From positions 310,001-374,000 of the forward strand of contig NZ_LWAE01000002.1 of assembly GCF_001623875.1 (NCBI RefSeq): a DNA stretch of 64,000 nucleotides, written 5' to 3'. A program made the position numbers and the translations under genes. Under the pieces are notes generated by a model. It saw only the letters and a program-made list of their open reading frames with translations, was not told where the DNA came from and did no database searches. Below, piece after piece: positions 10,222 through 18,968 of this stretch (the stretch's first letter is position 1; each line of letters opens with the position of its first letter). Source of the DNA: Clostridium magnum DSM 2767 (GTDB lineage: Bacteria > Bacillota > Clostridia > Clostridiales > Clostridiaceae).

Positions 10222-11646
10222 TTACAGCAGGGAAGAAAACATTCTGCAAAAGGCTTCTAGGGCCTTTGTGAAAGGTGACAGATTATTAAAATAATCTTCA
10301 GTTATTCTAGTGCTATTCTTTAAGTCCTGAAAAAACAAATTTTCTAATTCTTCTGTAGTTTCTTCATCGTAAATTACAGCATTGATTTCATAGTTTAATA
10401 CATAACTTCGTATATCCATGTTAGCAGTTCCAATAGTGGACACTTTCCCATCTATTGAAGTAGTCTTTGCGTGAATAAAACTGTTTTTGTTATAAAAATA
10501 AACCTTCACTCCATTTCGAGCAAGTTCAGCTAAATAAGTTCTTGAAGCATAATGTACTAGAATATGATCGTATCTTGCAGGAAATATTATGTGAACGCTT
10601 ACACCGCTTAAGACTGCTATTTTTAGTGCATTAAGTATACTTTCACTTGGTATGAAATAGGGAGTAGTTATATAAATGTGATCCTTTGCCAGGTTTATCA
10701 TTTTTAGAACTGCCTGTTCAATAGCTGGAAATTCAGAGTCAGGGCCACTCTTTACAAGCTGCATTAATGTGCCACCGCCGCCATCAGTTTCCGGGAAAAA
10801 TTCTTCAAAGTTGTCATCATAAAAGAAAAATTCTTTATTTGCTTCTTTGATTGTGGCAAAATCATCTAAAAAAACTGCTTGCAAACCGTATACAAAGTCC
10901 CCTTTAACCATAATGTGAGTATCTCTCCAATATCCATACTTACTTTTTCCTATATACTCGTCACCGATATTTATGCCACCTACAAATCCAACCTTACCAT
11001 CAATCACTGCAATTTTTCTATGGTTCCGATAGTTTATTTGAGTATTAATATGTCTGAGCAATGGGGCTAGAAAGTAAGAATACTGAACAACATCTATACC
11101 AGCTTCCCTAAGTTCTCTAATATAACTTCTTTTTAGTCTTATACATCCAACTCTATCAAGTATCAATCTTACCTTAACACCATTAAGTGATTTAGCTATA
11201 AGTATATCCTTGATTTCATTACCAATACTGTCATTTTTTAATATATAGTATTCCAAATGAATATGATTTTCGGCCTTTTTTAATTCCTCTTTCAAATATT
11301 TAAACTTTTCATTACCGTCCTTAAATAGTTTTACTCTATTATTTTTAAAAAGAGGGGATTCACTGTTTTTGGAAAGTAGTTCAATTAAAGAGCCATAACT
11401 ATTATCCTTTACATTTTTCATAACTGCATAGATCAATTCATCGATATTTATACTTGTTTCATTATGGAGTTTGTGTTTTTTCCAATTTCTTCCTAGAAAT
11501 ATATACATAAATAATCCAATGGGAGGAAACAAAATAAAAACTAATAGCCACGCAATGGTTTTTTCTGGGTTTTTCCTTTCAAGTACAATTACGATTATAG
11601 ATACTATAGCATTTATGAAAAATATCCAATATAAAGGAGTTCTCAT
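10222..11646 (-). CDS. cls: Cardiolipin synthase (phospholipase D family)
   Basis: 474 residues. Two N-terminal membrane helices (about 5-25 and 34-54) are followed by two HKD motifs, HRKIAVIDGKVGFVGGINIG and HAKTTSIDGKVSTIGTANMD. These catalyse transfer of a phosphatidyl group between phosphatidylglycerols to form cardiolipin at the membrane. Length and layout match the ClsA-type enzymes of Firmicutes. A strong ribosome site (ATAGGAGGTG) precedes the ATG. It is transcribed alone, convergent with fbp. Confidence 0.95.
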   Translation of the reverse strand: MRTPLYWIFFINAIVSIIVIVLERKNPEKTIAWLLVFILFPPIGLFMYIFLGRNWKKHKLHNETSINIDELIYAVMKNVKDNSYGSLIELLSKNSESPLFKNNRVKLFKDGNEKFKYLKEELKKAENHIHLEYYILKNDSIGNEIKDILIAKSLNGVKVRLILDRVGCIRLKRSYIRELREAGIDVVQYSYFLAPLLRHINTQINYRNHRKIAVIDGKVGFVGGINIGDEYIGKSKYGYWRDTHIMVKGDFVYGLQAVFLDDFATIKEANKEFFFYDDNFEEFFPETDGGGGTLMQLVKSGPDSEFPAIEQAVLKMINLAKDHIYITTPYFIPSESILNALKIAVLSGVSVHIIFPARYDHILVHYASRTYLAELARNGVKVYFYNKNSFIHAKTTSIDGKVSTIGTANMDIRSYVLNYEINAVIYDEETTEELENLFFQDLKNSTRITEDYFNNLSPFTKALEAFCRMFSSLL

Positions 11647-11784
11647 GTTAATTCACCTCCTATAATATTAGGTAATATTCAAAAGATAAATATTACATAT
11701 AATGGGTTATAAGTGAAATATGTATTTAATTATATCATATTTGTTTAATCATATATATGTACCTGCAAAATGAAAATTATCCTA

Positions 11785-11826
11785 GATTAATTATTATTTA
11801 TAGAATATACTTATAATAATTAATCT
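11785..11826. promoter_or_regulatory. Long AT-rich inverted repeat upstream of a small gene
   Basis: A 14-bp near-perfect inverted repeat (AGATTAATTATTAT and its complement) lies about 30 bases before the 34-residue gene. The rest of the 540-base cls-HNH gap holds only that small gene and its downstream hairpin. Confidence 0.4.
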
Positions 11827-11856
11827 AAACCTAGATTTGTTGAAAGGATGAGTTTT

Positions 11857-11961
11857 ATGGATTATGGGAAAATAATTTACTATTCAGCAGCACCTATATT
11901 TACATTGTTACTGATTTTTATATTATATGCATTTTTAAAGAATTTTAAAAATTTTAAATAA
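11857..11961 (+). CDS. Small membrane protein, 34 residues
   Basis: A 34-codon frame with GAAAGGA eight bases before the ATG. The peptide has a short polar start, one hydrophobic helix (FTLLLIFILYAFL) and a basic Lys/Asn tail, the pattern of a single-pass small membrane protein with its C-terminus inside. No family is recognised. An imperfect hairpin follows at about 11978-12025 and may end the transcript. The ribosome site and the membrane-helix design support coding, but the frame is short. Confidence 0.5.
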   Translation: MDYGKIIYYSAAPIFTLLLIFILYAFLKNFKNFK

Positions 11962-12188
11962 TACAAGAAATTTTAATTTCAGTGAAGCTTGTGCAGAATT
12001 AATTCTTAATGATTCTATGCAAGTTTTATTAATTTATATATCTTAACTAAAGTGTTATATTTAAAGCATAATTTGATTTAATATTCTAAATTAGGCAAAT
12101 TTAATAGTTATTTACAAGTGTAATAATATAAAAGCTGTGATATAATTTAGATATAAATTAATACATTTAAAAATTAGGAGGAGAAAAA

Positions 12189-12584
12189 TTGCTTAGATGT
12201 GAAATCTGTGGTAAGCAAGCGGATAAACATCATATAGTTTATAGATGCCAAGGAGGCGTTGATTTTCCGCTAAACTTTAGATATCTTTGTTCAGAACATC
12301 ATAGGGGTAAGAATGGACCTCATAAAAGTAGAAAACTAGATTTAGAGTATAAGTTAGAAATGCAGAAAAGTTTGGAAAATTTATTGTATAAGGATTATTA
12401 TAATTTAGATGAACTTGTAGGTTTACTTGAAATAAATAAAGGTATGCTAAAAAGACTTCTAAAAGAATACAAGCTGTATAAAGAAGGATATAGAAGTTCC
12501 GATATAGTATATAGGCTTATGGGCAAAAAAAGATACACAGAGGACATGCTTGAAGAATATTATGATTTTATAGTAAATTTTTAA
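12189..12584 (+). CDS. HNH-type zinc-finger protein with C-terminal helical domain
   Basis: 131 residues starting at a TTG with GGAGGAG five bases upstream. The first 50 residues carry an HNH-like zinc site: CEICGK, DKHHIVYR, NFRYLCSEHH and GPH. The rest is charged and helical with a possible helix-turn-helix (LVGLLEINKGMLKRLLKEYK). HNH folds bind and often nick nucleic acids, but cellular roles of such short chromosomal forms are unclear. No phage or intron genes flank it, so this is not obviously a homing enzyme. It is a common orphan type in clostridia. Confidence 0.65.
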   Translation: MLRCEICGKQADKHHIVYRCQGGVDFPLNFRYLCSEHHRGKNGPHKSRKLDLEYKLEMQKSLENLLYKDYYNLDELVGLLEINKGMLKRLLKEYKLYKEGYRSSDIVYRLMGKKRYTEDMLEEYYDFIVNF

Positions 12585-12626
12585 TCATATATTCCATTAA
12601 AATAGAAAAATATGGATATAAAGTGA

Positions 12627-12660
12627 CAAGTGACAGTATTATATTAAATCACTTGTCTTT
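12627..12660 (+). terminator. Hairpin terminator after the HNH gene
   Basis: GACAAGTG pairs with CACTTGTC across about 17 bases and is followed by TTT. This is a weak intrinsic terminator. A further inverted repeat around TTTGCATTTA/TAAATGCAAA lies just after, at about 12674-12730. Confidence 0.5.
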
Positions 12661-12862
12661 AAGGTTAATAAAATTTGCATTTAGGATATACTTCGGAAAA
12701 ATTTTCAAAATATTAAGTTAAATGCAAAATCATAACATAGATCATAACTTTTAATAATTGACTAACTAAGTTCATCATTATTATGAAATAAATATAAAGG
12801 TATAATTTTCAATGTTCTAATCATAACTTTTATAAAACACAATAAAAAGGGGGGCTTCTAAA

Positions 12863-13051
12863 ATGCAAGAAAATATATTAATGCTTTTAAAACTAGATGA
12901 AATCAAGAATATTACAAAAGGCTTAAAGGTTGCTCTGGATGCTATTAATAAAAGTGAAAATTCAGATGATGGAAATTTGAAAGAAAATATAGAGGATGTA
13001 TTGGTAAAACTATTAAATATAGAATATGAATGCTATAAAAATATAGAATAG
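12863..13051 (+). CDS. Small acidic hypothetical protein, 62 residues
   Basis: 62 residues with a strong AAGGGGGG ribosome site. The sequence is charged and predicted helical (LDEIKNITKGLKVALDAINK and NIEDVLVKLLNIEYECYK), with no signal peptide or metal motif. Its position beside other small proteins in a spore former could mean sporulation-stage expression, but nothing in the sequence proves that. No family is recognised. Confidence 0.6.
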   Translation: MQENILMLLKLDEIKNITKGLKVALDAINKSENSDDGNLKENIEDVLVKLLNIEYECYKNIE

Positions 13052-13159
13052 AGATTTTATATAATAATTCATGTAAAAATACTATATTAAGTTTATACAT
13101 TATTTTTAGCTATATGGATAACCTATAAATGAAAAGTAGATACAAGGAGGCTTTAAATA

Positions 13160-13363
13160 ATGGATAGATTTGAGTTAGAAGATATAAAAGAGATTCATGT
13201 AGGTGATCTACCATCAGCTAAAAAAGGTATAATAGACAGTCTTACAGGAAAAGATACTTACAAGGATGAAATACCTTTTGAACATATGTCATCATATAAA
13301 AAAGGTCATGAGATTGGAACACAGGTAGAAAACTTGTTGAAGGGTGATCAAAGAGATTATTAA
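13160..13363 (+). CDS. Small polar hypothetical protein, 67 residues
   Basis: 67 residues with ACAAGGAGG before the ATG and a good terminator after the stop, so it is very likely a real single gene. The protein is soluble and polar with no cysteine. Segments such as SAKKGIIDSLTGKDTYKDEI and YKKGHEIGTQVENLLKG show no known motif. Function unknown. Confidence 0.65.
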   Translation: MDRFELEDIKEIHVGDLPSAKKGIIDSLTGKDTYKDEIPFEHMSSYKKGHEIGTQVENLLKGDQRDY

Positions 13364-13386
13364 AAATTTAGATAAAATATTTTTAG

Positions 13387-13414
13387 CTCCTACTTGAAAA
13401 AGTAGGAGTTTTAG
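13387..13414 (+). terminator. Intrinsic terminator
   Basis: CTCCTACTT, a GAAA tetraloop, AAGTAGGAG and then TTTT form a compact terminator for the 67-residue gene. Confidence 0.85.
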
Positions 13415-13489
13415 ATTTGACCTTAAAATACATGCACGTATGGGAAACTGTGATAAAATAAAAACATATAATTCTAGGAGGGTCTAACT

Positions 13490-14566
13490 ATGAATCTGCT
13501 AAGATTAAATAAATTACTAAAGGAAATGGAAATAAACAACATACCTCAGATGCTAATTTCTGATCCAGCAGCTATTTTTTATTTGACAGGAAAATGGATT
13601 CATCCTGGTGAGAGAATGTTGGCATTATATATAAATTTAAAGGGAATTAATAAGTTGTTTGTCAATGAATTATTCACAGTAACAGAAGATTTAGGTGTTG
13701 AAAAAGTATGGTTCAATGACACTGAAGATGGAGTAGAAATAGTTTCAAAATATGTAGATAAAGAAAAAACAATGGGTGTCGATAAGAACTGGCCAGCCCG
13801 TTTTTTATTAAGGCTTATGGAATTAAAGGGGGGAAGCACTTTTGTTAATGGATCTTCAATTCTAGATACAATTAGGATGTGTAAGGATGAAAATGAAAAG
13901 GATTTGATGAGAGAAGCCTCAAGAATAAATGATTTAGCAGTGGAGAGAATTATTAAACTTGTGCCAGAAATGCATACAGAGAAAAAGATGTCACAGCTTT
14001 TATTAGGTATATACGAAGAACTGGGAGCTGATGGATTTTCATTTGATCCAATTATAGCCTATGGTGTAAATGCCGCAGATCCACATCATGGTTGTGGAAA
14101 CACAATGGTAAAACCAGGGGATAGCATAATAATCGATATTGGATGTGTTAAGGATTCATACTGTTCAGATATGACTAGAACTGTGTTCTATAAATATGCA
14201 TCAGATAAAGCTAAAGAAGTATTTAATATAGTTTTAGAAGCTAATAAGAAAGCTATAGATATGGTTAAGGCTGGTGTAAGATTTTGTGATATAGATGCTG
14301 CAGCCAGAAATCATATTGATGCTCATGGATATGGCAAGTATTTCACCCATAGAACAGGTCATTCAATAGGTATTGACGTTCATGATTTGGGTGATGTTTC
14401 TTCAGTAAATACTGATAAAGTTGAACCAGGAATGATATTTTCTATTGAACCAGGTATATACTTACCTAGAGAAGTTGGAGTAAGGATAGAAGACCTAGTA
14501 TTAGTTACTGAAGATGGCTGTGAAGTTCTTAATAAATATGATAAAGGATTAGTTATAGTTGAATAA
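13490..14566 (+). CDS. M24 family metallopeptidase (Xaa-Pro aminopeptidase type)
   Basis: 358 residues, with an N-terminal creatinase-like domain (about 1-125) and a C-terminal pita-bread domain. The five metal ligands are visible in order: DIGCVKDSYCSDMTRT (two Asp), HRTGHSIG (His), SIEPGIYL (Glu) and RIEDLVLV (Glu). The enzyme should remove N-terminal residues next to proline in the cytoplasm using two Mn or Co ions. The length fits Firmicute PepQ/YqhT-type proteins. AGGAGGG precedes the ATG. It is transcribed alone, and a dispersed repeat copy follows. Confidence 0.92.
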   Translation: MNLLRLNKLLKEMEINNIPQMLISDPAAIFYLTGKWIHPGERMLALYINLKGINKLFVNELFTVTEDLGVEKVWFNDTEDGVEIVSKYVDKEKTMGVDKNWPARFLLRLMELKGGSTFVNGSSILDTIRMCKDENEKDLMREASRINDLAVERIIKLVPEMHTEKKMSQLLLGIYEELGADGFSFDPIIAYGVNAADPHHGCGNTMVKPGDSIIIDIGCVKDSYCSDMTRTVFYKYASDKAKEVFNIVLEANKKAIDMVKAGVRFCDIDAAARNHIDAHGYGKYFTHRTGHSIGIDVHDLGDVSSVNTDKVEPGMIFSIEPGIYLPREVGVRIEDLVLVTEDGCEVLNKYDKGLVIVE

Positions 14567-14680
14567 TTAACAGAATAATTATGTTTAAGTTATATATTTA
14601 CGTAATTTAAAATAAAATAATAATAAGACATCCTTATATGATTTTGACTAATACAAATAGAAAACTTATAATTATCTTGA

Positions 14681-14861
14681 ATGAAGTGTAAACTTGAATC
14701 AGATGGGGTTTCGTCTACGACCCGGGTCTTTGCCCGTTAAATGTCATTTAGGCATTTAAACCCCATCTGATTCTTAGTTGAACGAATCCAGGGACGTAGC
14801 CGCTCTTTACTCCCACTTTGGAAAAGATGAGAGTATTAGAGCGGGTAGTCATCGGATAAAA
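14681..14861 (+). repeat. Dispersed two-hairpin element, copy A (full length, long loop 1)
   Basis: This is a full copy of the intergenic repeat. It starts ATGAAGTGTAAACTTGAATC and ends GTCATCGGATAAAA. Hairpin 1 pairs CAGATGGGGTTT with AAACCCCATCTG and has a 40-50 base insert in its loop, shared with copy E. Hairpin 2 pairs CCGCTCT...ACTCCCA with the GAGAGT...AGAGCGG side. It fills most of the 320-base gap between the M24 peptidase and CBS genes. Confidence 0.9.
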
Positions 14862-14886
14862 ACATTGTAAAGAGGATGGAAGATTT

Positions 14887-15306
14887 ATGAATATAGCATT
14901 TTTTCTTACGCCAAAAAAGGACTTAGTATGTGCGACAGTTAATTCTACAATGAGACAAGCTTTGGAAAGAATGGAGCGTTATAGGTTTACAGCGATACCA
15001 ATTATAGATGAAAAAGGTAGGTATGTAGGAACCTTAACGGAAGGAGATCTACTTTGGAAATTAAAAAATACTGAAGAATTGAGTTTTAAGGATACTGACA
15101 AAATATTGTTAAAGGATGTACCAAGACGTGTGAATAATAAGCCGGTATATATAGATTCAGATATTGAGGATTTAGTATCCCTGGCAGTAAATCAGAATTT
15201 TGTTCCTGTAGTTGATGATAATAGGGTATTTATCGGCATTATTAAAAGAAGTGATATAATAGATTACTGCTACAAAAACTTATTTAATAATAAAACAGTT
15301 ACTTAA
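14887..15306 (+). CDS. CBS-domain pair protein
   Basis: 139 residues made of two CBS motifs (about 8-62 and 78-135): MRQALERMERYRFTAIPIID...GTLTEGDLLWKL and EDLVSLAVNQNFVPVVDDN...GIIKRSDIIDY. Such pairs bind adenine nucleotides or related ligands and act as free-standing regulatory modules; the partner is not evident. A GAGGATGGA ribosome site precedes the ATG. The gene lies 25 bases after a dispersed repeat and ends in a terminator. Confidence 0.9.
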   Translation: MNIAFFLTPKKDLVCATVNSTMRQALERMERYRFTAIPIIDEKGRYVGTLTEGDLLWKLKNTEELSFKDTDKILLKDVPRRVNNKPVYIDSDIEDLVSLAVNQNFVPVVDDNRVFIGIIKRSDIIDYCYKNLFNNKTVT

Positions 15307-15343
15307 GTATTAAAAGGGATTTTCCTAAAAATAAAGTGGAAAA

Positions 15344-15384
15344 AAATCACTATGAATTTCAATGATATTCATAGTGATTTTACT
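15344..15384 (+). terminator. Terminator after the CBS-domain gene
   Basis: A perfect 14-bp stem (15344-15357 with 15367-15380) with A-rich and T-rich flanks works in both directions. Confidence 0.75.
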
Positions 15385-15512
15385 ATATTAAATACAAAGG
15401 ATTAGGATTATTCTAAACATGCTGTATCATTTGTGCATCTTGAGACAGACTCTTGTAGATGTATATACTAAACATAGACTGCTGATAAGGTAGATAAGAA
15501 TTTCAATTTAGA

Positions 15513-15683
15513 TTATAAATGAGATCCGTTATCGTTGTTGGATAAAACCCTTTGCTTTTGAGCGATACCTGCAGGATTTCCACGCTGCATATAGCCATTG
15601 TCAGCTTCTCTACTTGCATTATCTTCAGCATCCATGGATTGAAGTTTTCGATTTATTAGTATATCCGATTTCTTATTTGCCAT
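15513..15683 (-). CDS. Small polar protein, 56 residues
   Basis: A 56-codon minus-strand frame beginning MANKKSDILINRKLQSMD and ending NNDNGSHL. AAAGGTGGG lies a few bases before the ATG. It is rich in Asn, Asp, Lys and Gln, with no hydrophobic core, much like minor spore-coat or spore-core proteins, although no family is recognised. It lies just downstream of, and in line with, another small polar gene, so the two may be co-transcribed. Confidence 0.55.
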   Translation of the reverse strand: MANKKSDILINRKLQSMDAEDNASREADNGYMQRGNPAGIAQKQRVLSNNDNGSHL

Positions 15684-15715
15684 AAATTTATCCCACCTTT
15701 ATTTTATTATAATAG

Positions 15716-15841
15716 TCATCTTCCTGAGTATTTACCGGATGTTCCGGCTGATTCTTTCTCAAATCTGCCTTCTTCGTCTTTAGATGATGTAAATTTACGT
15801 TTTTTATCTGGTGTTAGCATTTTAACTTTTTTCCTAGTCAT
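15716..15841 (-). CDS. Small basic protein, 41 residues
   Basis: A 41-codon minus-strand frame starting MTRKKVKMLTPDKKRKF. AAAGGAG lies about 12 bases upstream of the ATG. It is strongly basic at the N-terminus and polar throughout, with no known motif. Together with the 56-residue gene 32 bases downstream it forms a small minus-strand transcript facing the CBS gene. Function unknown; a spore or nucleic-acid-binding role is only a guess from composition. Confidence 0.5.
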   Translation of the reverse strand: MTRKKVKMLTPDKKRKFTSSKDEEGRFEKESAGTSGKYSGR

Positions 15842-16078
15842 CTATAACAACACTCCTTTCGAGATTTAGTTTTTCCTTTAAGTAATGTTTTATTCTTAAT
15901 AAAGAAATTCCCCTCTAGTAAATTAAAGAAAAACATTTACTGAGATAATCTTAGTAAAATGGTATAAAAACCATAAAATGGCGTAAATTTAAAGAGATAT
16001 GAGGAATAGTGGAGTTGAATATTTATACATTACAGATTACAATTGGAATTACAGGATTAATAAAACAATACAAAAGTA

Positions 16079-16339
16079 ATGATGGAGAGAGTAATTATGT
16101 GAATTCTTCAGAGAGCTAATGGGTGCTGTGAATTAGCGATGAAACATAATGAAACTAGGTCCTAAACTGCAGGTTGAACTTAAGTAGGCTGAGCCGTAAA
16201 ACCTACGTTACAGGTAAAAGTGGATTTATTCTATGTAATTCATCTAAATAAATTATTTTAGAATTATGGATTATATAGATATTTCAATAAGGGTGGTACC
16301 GCGTAATAATCGTCTCTTTCATTTAAGAGGCGTTTTTTT
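16079..16339 (+). promoter_or_regulatory. T-box leader, probable threonine specifier
   Basis: A T-box riboswitch. Stem I carries AGTA on its 5' side (16090-16093), AGAGAG and GGGTGCTGTGA distal elements, and the specifier region GAA-ACT-AGG, with ACT at 16154-16156 read as the Thr codon. The antiterminator T-box GGGTGGTACCGCG lies at 16291-16303. The terminator stem is CGTCTCTT/AAGAGGCG with TTTTTTT (16311-16339). By analogy with the Trp leader nearby (GAA-TGG-ACC), the codon after GAA is the specifier. Uncharged tRNA should switch on the symporter gene downstream. Confidence 0.85.
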
Positions 16340-16449
16340 ATTTAGTTATAATTATTTATAGGATTTTCGCGAAAGTTCCTGAAATTATTTATGAAGTAAA
16401 ACTTGAATTAATATTCTGAAAATTTTGAATAATAAAGGGGGCTAAAATT

Positions 16450-17862
16450 ATGAATATTTCTTTTTTAGTAGTTGTTGGGTACATTATTATATTATTTTGC
16501 ATTAGTTTCTATGCGAGAAAAAAGGCTTCAACAGGTACTACCGAGGGCTATACATTAGCAGGAAGAGGATTAAACACTTCACTTATTACAGTTTCAATGG
16601 TTGGACTTGCTATAGGGGGAGCTGCAACTATAGGAGTAGCAGAGCAAGCAAATAAAGTTGGTTTGTCAGCAGGTTGGTATACGGTAGCCTGGGGTGTAGG
16701 CTCCATACTTATGGGGTTAGTTGGGGCTAAAAGATACAGAGAATTAAATGTCTCTACAGTACCAGAAATGTTTGAAAAGTTTTATGATAGAAAAGGAAGA
16801 ATTGTAGGAGTAATAGGTCAATTAATAATTCAGCTTATGGCCACATCCATTCAATACACAGCAGGAGGAGCAATACTATCTTCCTTACTACCTTCTGTAT
16901 TTACTTTAAAATCAGGTATGATTGTCAGTGCTTGTGTATTTATAGGAATAACCTTTATTGGGGGGATGTGGTCTACAGGGCTTTGTAATTTCTTTAATGT
17001 ACCTTTAAAGTATACAGGGATTATAGTTGTTACATTGTTAGCATTGAGTGCTAATGGAGGAATACATAATATTGCATTAAACCTTCCAGATGCTGCAACC
17101 TATTTCCATCCTACAAAAGGATTAGGATTGCCTACAATAATTGTGTGGTTTATAGTAATGATTACTGAATGTTTTTCACTTCAAGGAGCAGTACAGATAG
17201 CATTTTGTGCAAAGGATGGAGATGCTGCAAGGAAAGGATTTATAATAGGTGGGCTTTTAATGATACCTATAGGTTTTCTGGCTGCATTGCTTGGAATAGT
17301 TGCCAAAGCATCTTATCCAGAGGTTGCTGCAACTATGGCACTTCCACAAGTAATTACTTCTTTAAATCCACTACTTGCAGGGTTAACTTTAGCTGCTTTA
17401 TGGGCAGCAGATGTCTCTACAGCTTGTAATTTGCTTTTAGGTTCAGCTACTTTAGTTTCTCAAGATATATATAAAAGATTTATAAATCCTAACATAGAAG
17501 AAAAGAAACTTATGTTAATGACTAAAGGCTTTGTAATAATTCTCGGAATAATAACTTTTATGATAGCGTTAAAAGCTAGTGGAATATTAAAAATGGTAAT
17601 GTTAGCATTAAGTCTTACTACAGCCTTCTCTATAGTTTTTGTACTTACTCTATTTGCACCATCAATTTGTAGAAAAAATTCAGCTTTTAATACTGGATTA
17701 GCAGGCATAATTGTACTAATATTGTGGCAAGCAGTGCCAGCTGTTAGAGTGGTTCCTCATGTAATATATGCGGAGTGGATTGTTTGTTTGGCAGTATTTT
17801 TAATAACACCATTATTTGATAGTACAAGTATCAAGTCTGGCATAGAAGAGAATGCAGCATAG
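16450..17862 (+). CDS. Sodium:solute symporter (SSS family), T-box controlled
   Basis: 470 residues with about 13 hydrophobic membrane spans and the SSS layout (GYTLAGRGLNTSLITVSMVG near TM2, later AGLTLAALWAADVSTA). It should import a solute with sodium across the cytoplasmic membrane. The substrate cannot be told from family alone. The T-box leader with a likely Thr specifier makes an amino acid, probably threonine or a related one, the best guess. AAAGGGGG precedes the ATG. A shortened dispersed repeat begins at the base after the stop codon. Confidence 0.88.
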   Translation: MNISFLVVVGYIIILFCISFYARKKASTGTTEGYTLAGRGLNTSLITVSMVGLAIGGAATIGVAEQANKVGLSAGWYTVAWGVGSILMGLVGAKRYRELNVSTVPEMFEKFYDRKGRIVGVIGQLIIQLMATSIQYTAGGAILSSLLPSVFTLKSGMIVSACVFIGITFIGGMWSTGLCNFFNVPLKYTGIIVVTLLALSANGGIHNIALNLPDAATYFHPTKGLGLPTIIVWFIVMITECFSLQGAVQIAFCAKDGDAARKGFIIGGLLMIPIGFLAALLGIVAKASYPEVAATMALPQVITSLNPLLAGLTLAALWAADVSTACNLLLGSATLVSQDIYKRFINPNIEEKKLMLMTKGFVIILGIITFMIALKASGILKMVMLALSLTTAFSIVFVLTLFAPSICRKNSAFNTGLAGIIVLILWQAVPAVRVVPHVIYAEWIVCLAVFLITPLFDSTSIKSGIEENAA

Positions 17863-17940
17863 TGAAGTGAAACTTGAATCAGATTGGGTTAAAATCCTAT
17901 CTGATTCTTAGAAATATTAGAGCGGGTGGTCATCGGAAAA
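17863..17940 (+). repeat. Dispersed two-hairpin element, copy B (internally deleted)
   Basis: A 78-base copy. Left end TGAAGTGAAACTTGAATC, hairpin 1 with stem CAGATTGGGTT/AATCCTATCTG, then a jump to the right end ATTAGAGCGGGTGGTCATCGG. The linker and the 5' half of hairpin 2 are missing. It directly abuts the symporter stop codon. Confidence 0.85.
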
Positions 17941-17967
17941 TTAAAATATTTTTTAGAAAATTTCTAA

Positions 17968-17996
17968 TTGACAAACAGAGATTGACATGATATTAT
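17968..17996 (+). promoter_or_regulatory. Promoter of the trpP T-box leader
   Basis: TTGACA (17968-17973), 17 bases, TATTAT (17991-17996); about 15 bases before the start of the T-box stem I region. Confidence 0.75.
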
Positions 17997-18004
17997 ATAC
18001 ACAA

Positions 18005-18293
18005 GCTATAAAAAATAATCCTTTGACGAGGAAGAGTATCTAATTAATTTAGATAAAGAGAGCCGGGGATGGTGGAATCCTGGTACGATAATTATTAGTG
18101 AATGGACCTTCGAGGAGTAACCCCGAAATTTAAAGATATGCTTTAAATAGTAGTAGTTACCGTTAGCCATACGTTACAATGGATAGAACATGTTAGTGTT
18201 CGAAGTATTAAGGGGTATTTAATTTTTTAGATACAATTTAGGTGGTACCGCGGATATGATCTCCGTCCTAATTATTTAGGACGGAGTTTTTTA
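18005..18293 (+). promoter_or_regulatory. T-box leader, tryptophan specifier
   Basis: A complete T-box. AGAGTA on the 5' side of the specifier loop, AGAGAGCC, then GGGATGGTGGAATCC as the distal loops. The specifier reads GAA-TGG-ACC (TGG at 18103-18105, Trp). The T-box GGTGGTACCGCGG lies at 18241-18253. The terminator CTCCGTCCTAA/TTAGGACGGAG with six T's lies at 18261-18292. The Trp codon agrees with the downstream gene being trpP. Confidence 0.93.
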
Positions 18294-18330
18294 TTATCTA
18301 AAAACTCTTTAAGGACTTTTAAAATAAATT

Positions 18331-18380
18331 TTAAGGAGGTATTAGAATATGTTGTGAAAGAAACTTTACACAAAACATAA
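18331..18380 (+). other. Strong ribosome site followed by a two-codon ORF
   Basis: TTAAGGAGGT (18331-18340) is followed at normal spacing by ATG TTG TGA (18349-18357). An overlapping GTG at 18354 opens an eight-codon frame. This lies between the Trp terminator and trpP, which has its own ribosome site. It could be a minimal leader or the remnant of a lost gene start. Confidence 0.35.
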
Positions 18381-18440
18381 TTCAGATTATTATGAAGATT
18401 TAGCTATAAACAATATTTATAAAAAGAGGAGAGATTTGTT

Positions 18441-18956
18441 ATGAGTATAAAAAAGATTATTATAAATTCACTATTTTTAGGTATAGGAGCTGTACTTCAC
18501 CAAATTACACCACCAATATTATTAGGAATGAAGCCTGATTTTTCTTTAGCAATGTTATTTATTATAATGGTATTAAATGAAGATTATAAAACATGTTTAA
18601 CATCAGGTATTGTAGCAGGGATATTAGCAGCAGCTACTACAACTTTCCCAGGAGGTCAGTTAGCTAATATAGTAGATAAGCTTATAACTACAAATATAAT
18701 GTTTTTGGTATTAATGCCTTTAAGAAGTGCTTTCAACAATCAGATAAAAGTAATAATAGCATCTGTTTTTGGAACTTTAGTAAGTGGAACAGCATTTTTA
18801 ACAGTTGCACTAATAACAGTGGGATTACCTGCAAACTTCCGTGTACTATTTTTATCTGTAGTTCTTCCAGCTTGCTTAATAAACGGTATAGCAGGAACTG
18901 TTCTCTTTAATGCTTTAAATGTAGCTTTAAAGAGAGGCGCTATTAAAGGAATATAG
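18441..18956 (+). CDS. trpP: Tryptophan transporter TrpP
   Basis: 171 residues with five or six hydrophobic spans, matching the TrpP family in length and pattern (GIGAVLHQITPPILLGMKPDF near the start; GIVAGILAAATTTFPGGQLANIVDK mid-protein). These are tryptophan uptake proteins of Firmicutes, related in shape to ECF S-components. The T-box leader with a TGG specifier independently supports tryptophan. The ribosome site AAAGAGGAGAG precedes the ATG. A strong terminator built from dispersed-repeat sequence follows. Confidence 0.92.
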   Translation: MSIKKIIINSLFLGIGAVLHQITPPILLGMKPDFSLAMLFIIMVLNEDYKTCLTSGIVAGILAAATTTFPGGQLANIVDKLITTNIMFLVLMPLRSAFNNQIKVIIASVFGTLVSGTAFLTVALITVGLPANFRVLFLSVVLPACLINGIAGTVLFNALNVALKRGAIKGI

Positions 18957-18968
18957 ATAAGAGATTAT

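Noticed and set aside
12189..12584. Homing endonuclease or HEARO-type element
   Set aside because: The HNH protein is small, not inside an intron or another gene, and no conserved RNA is obvious next to it.
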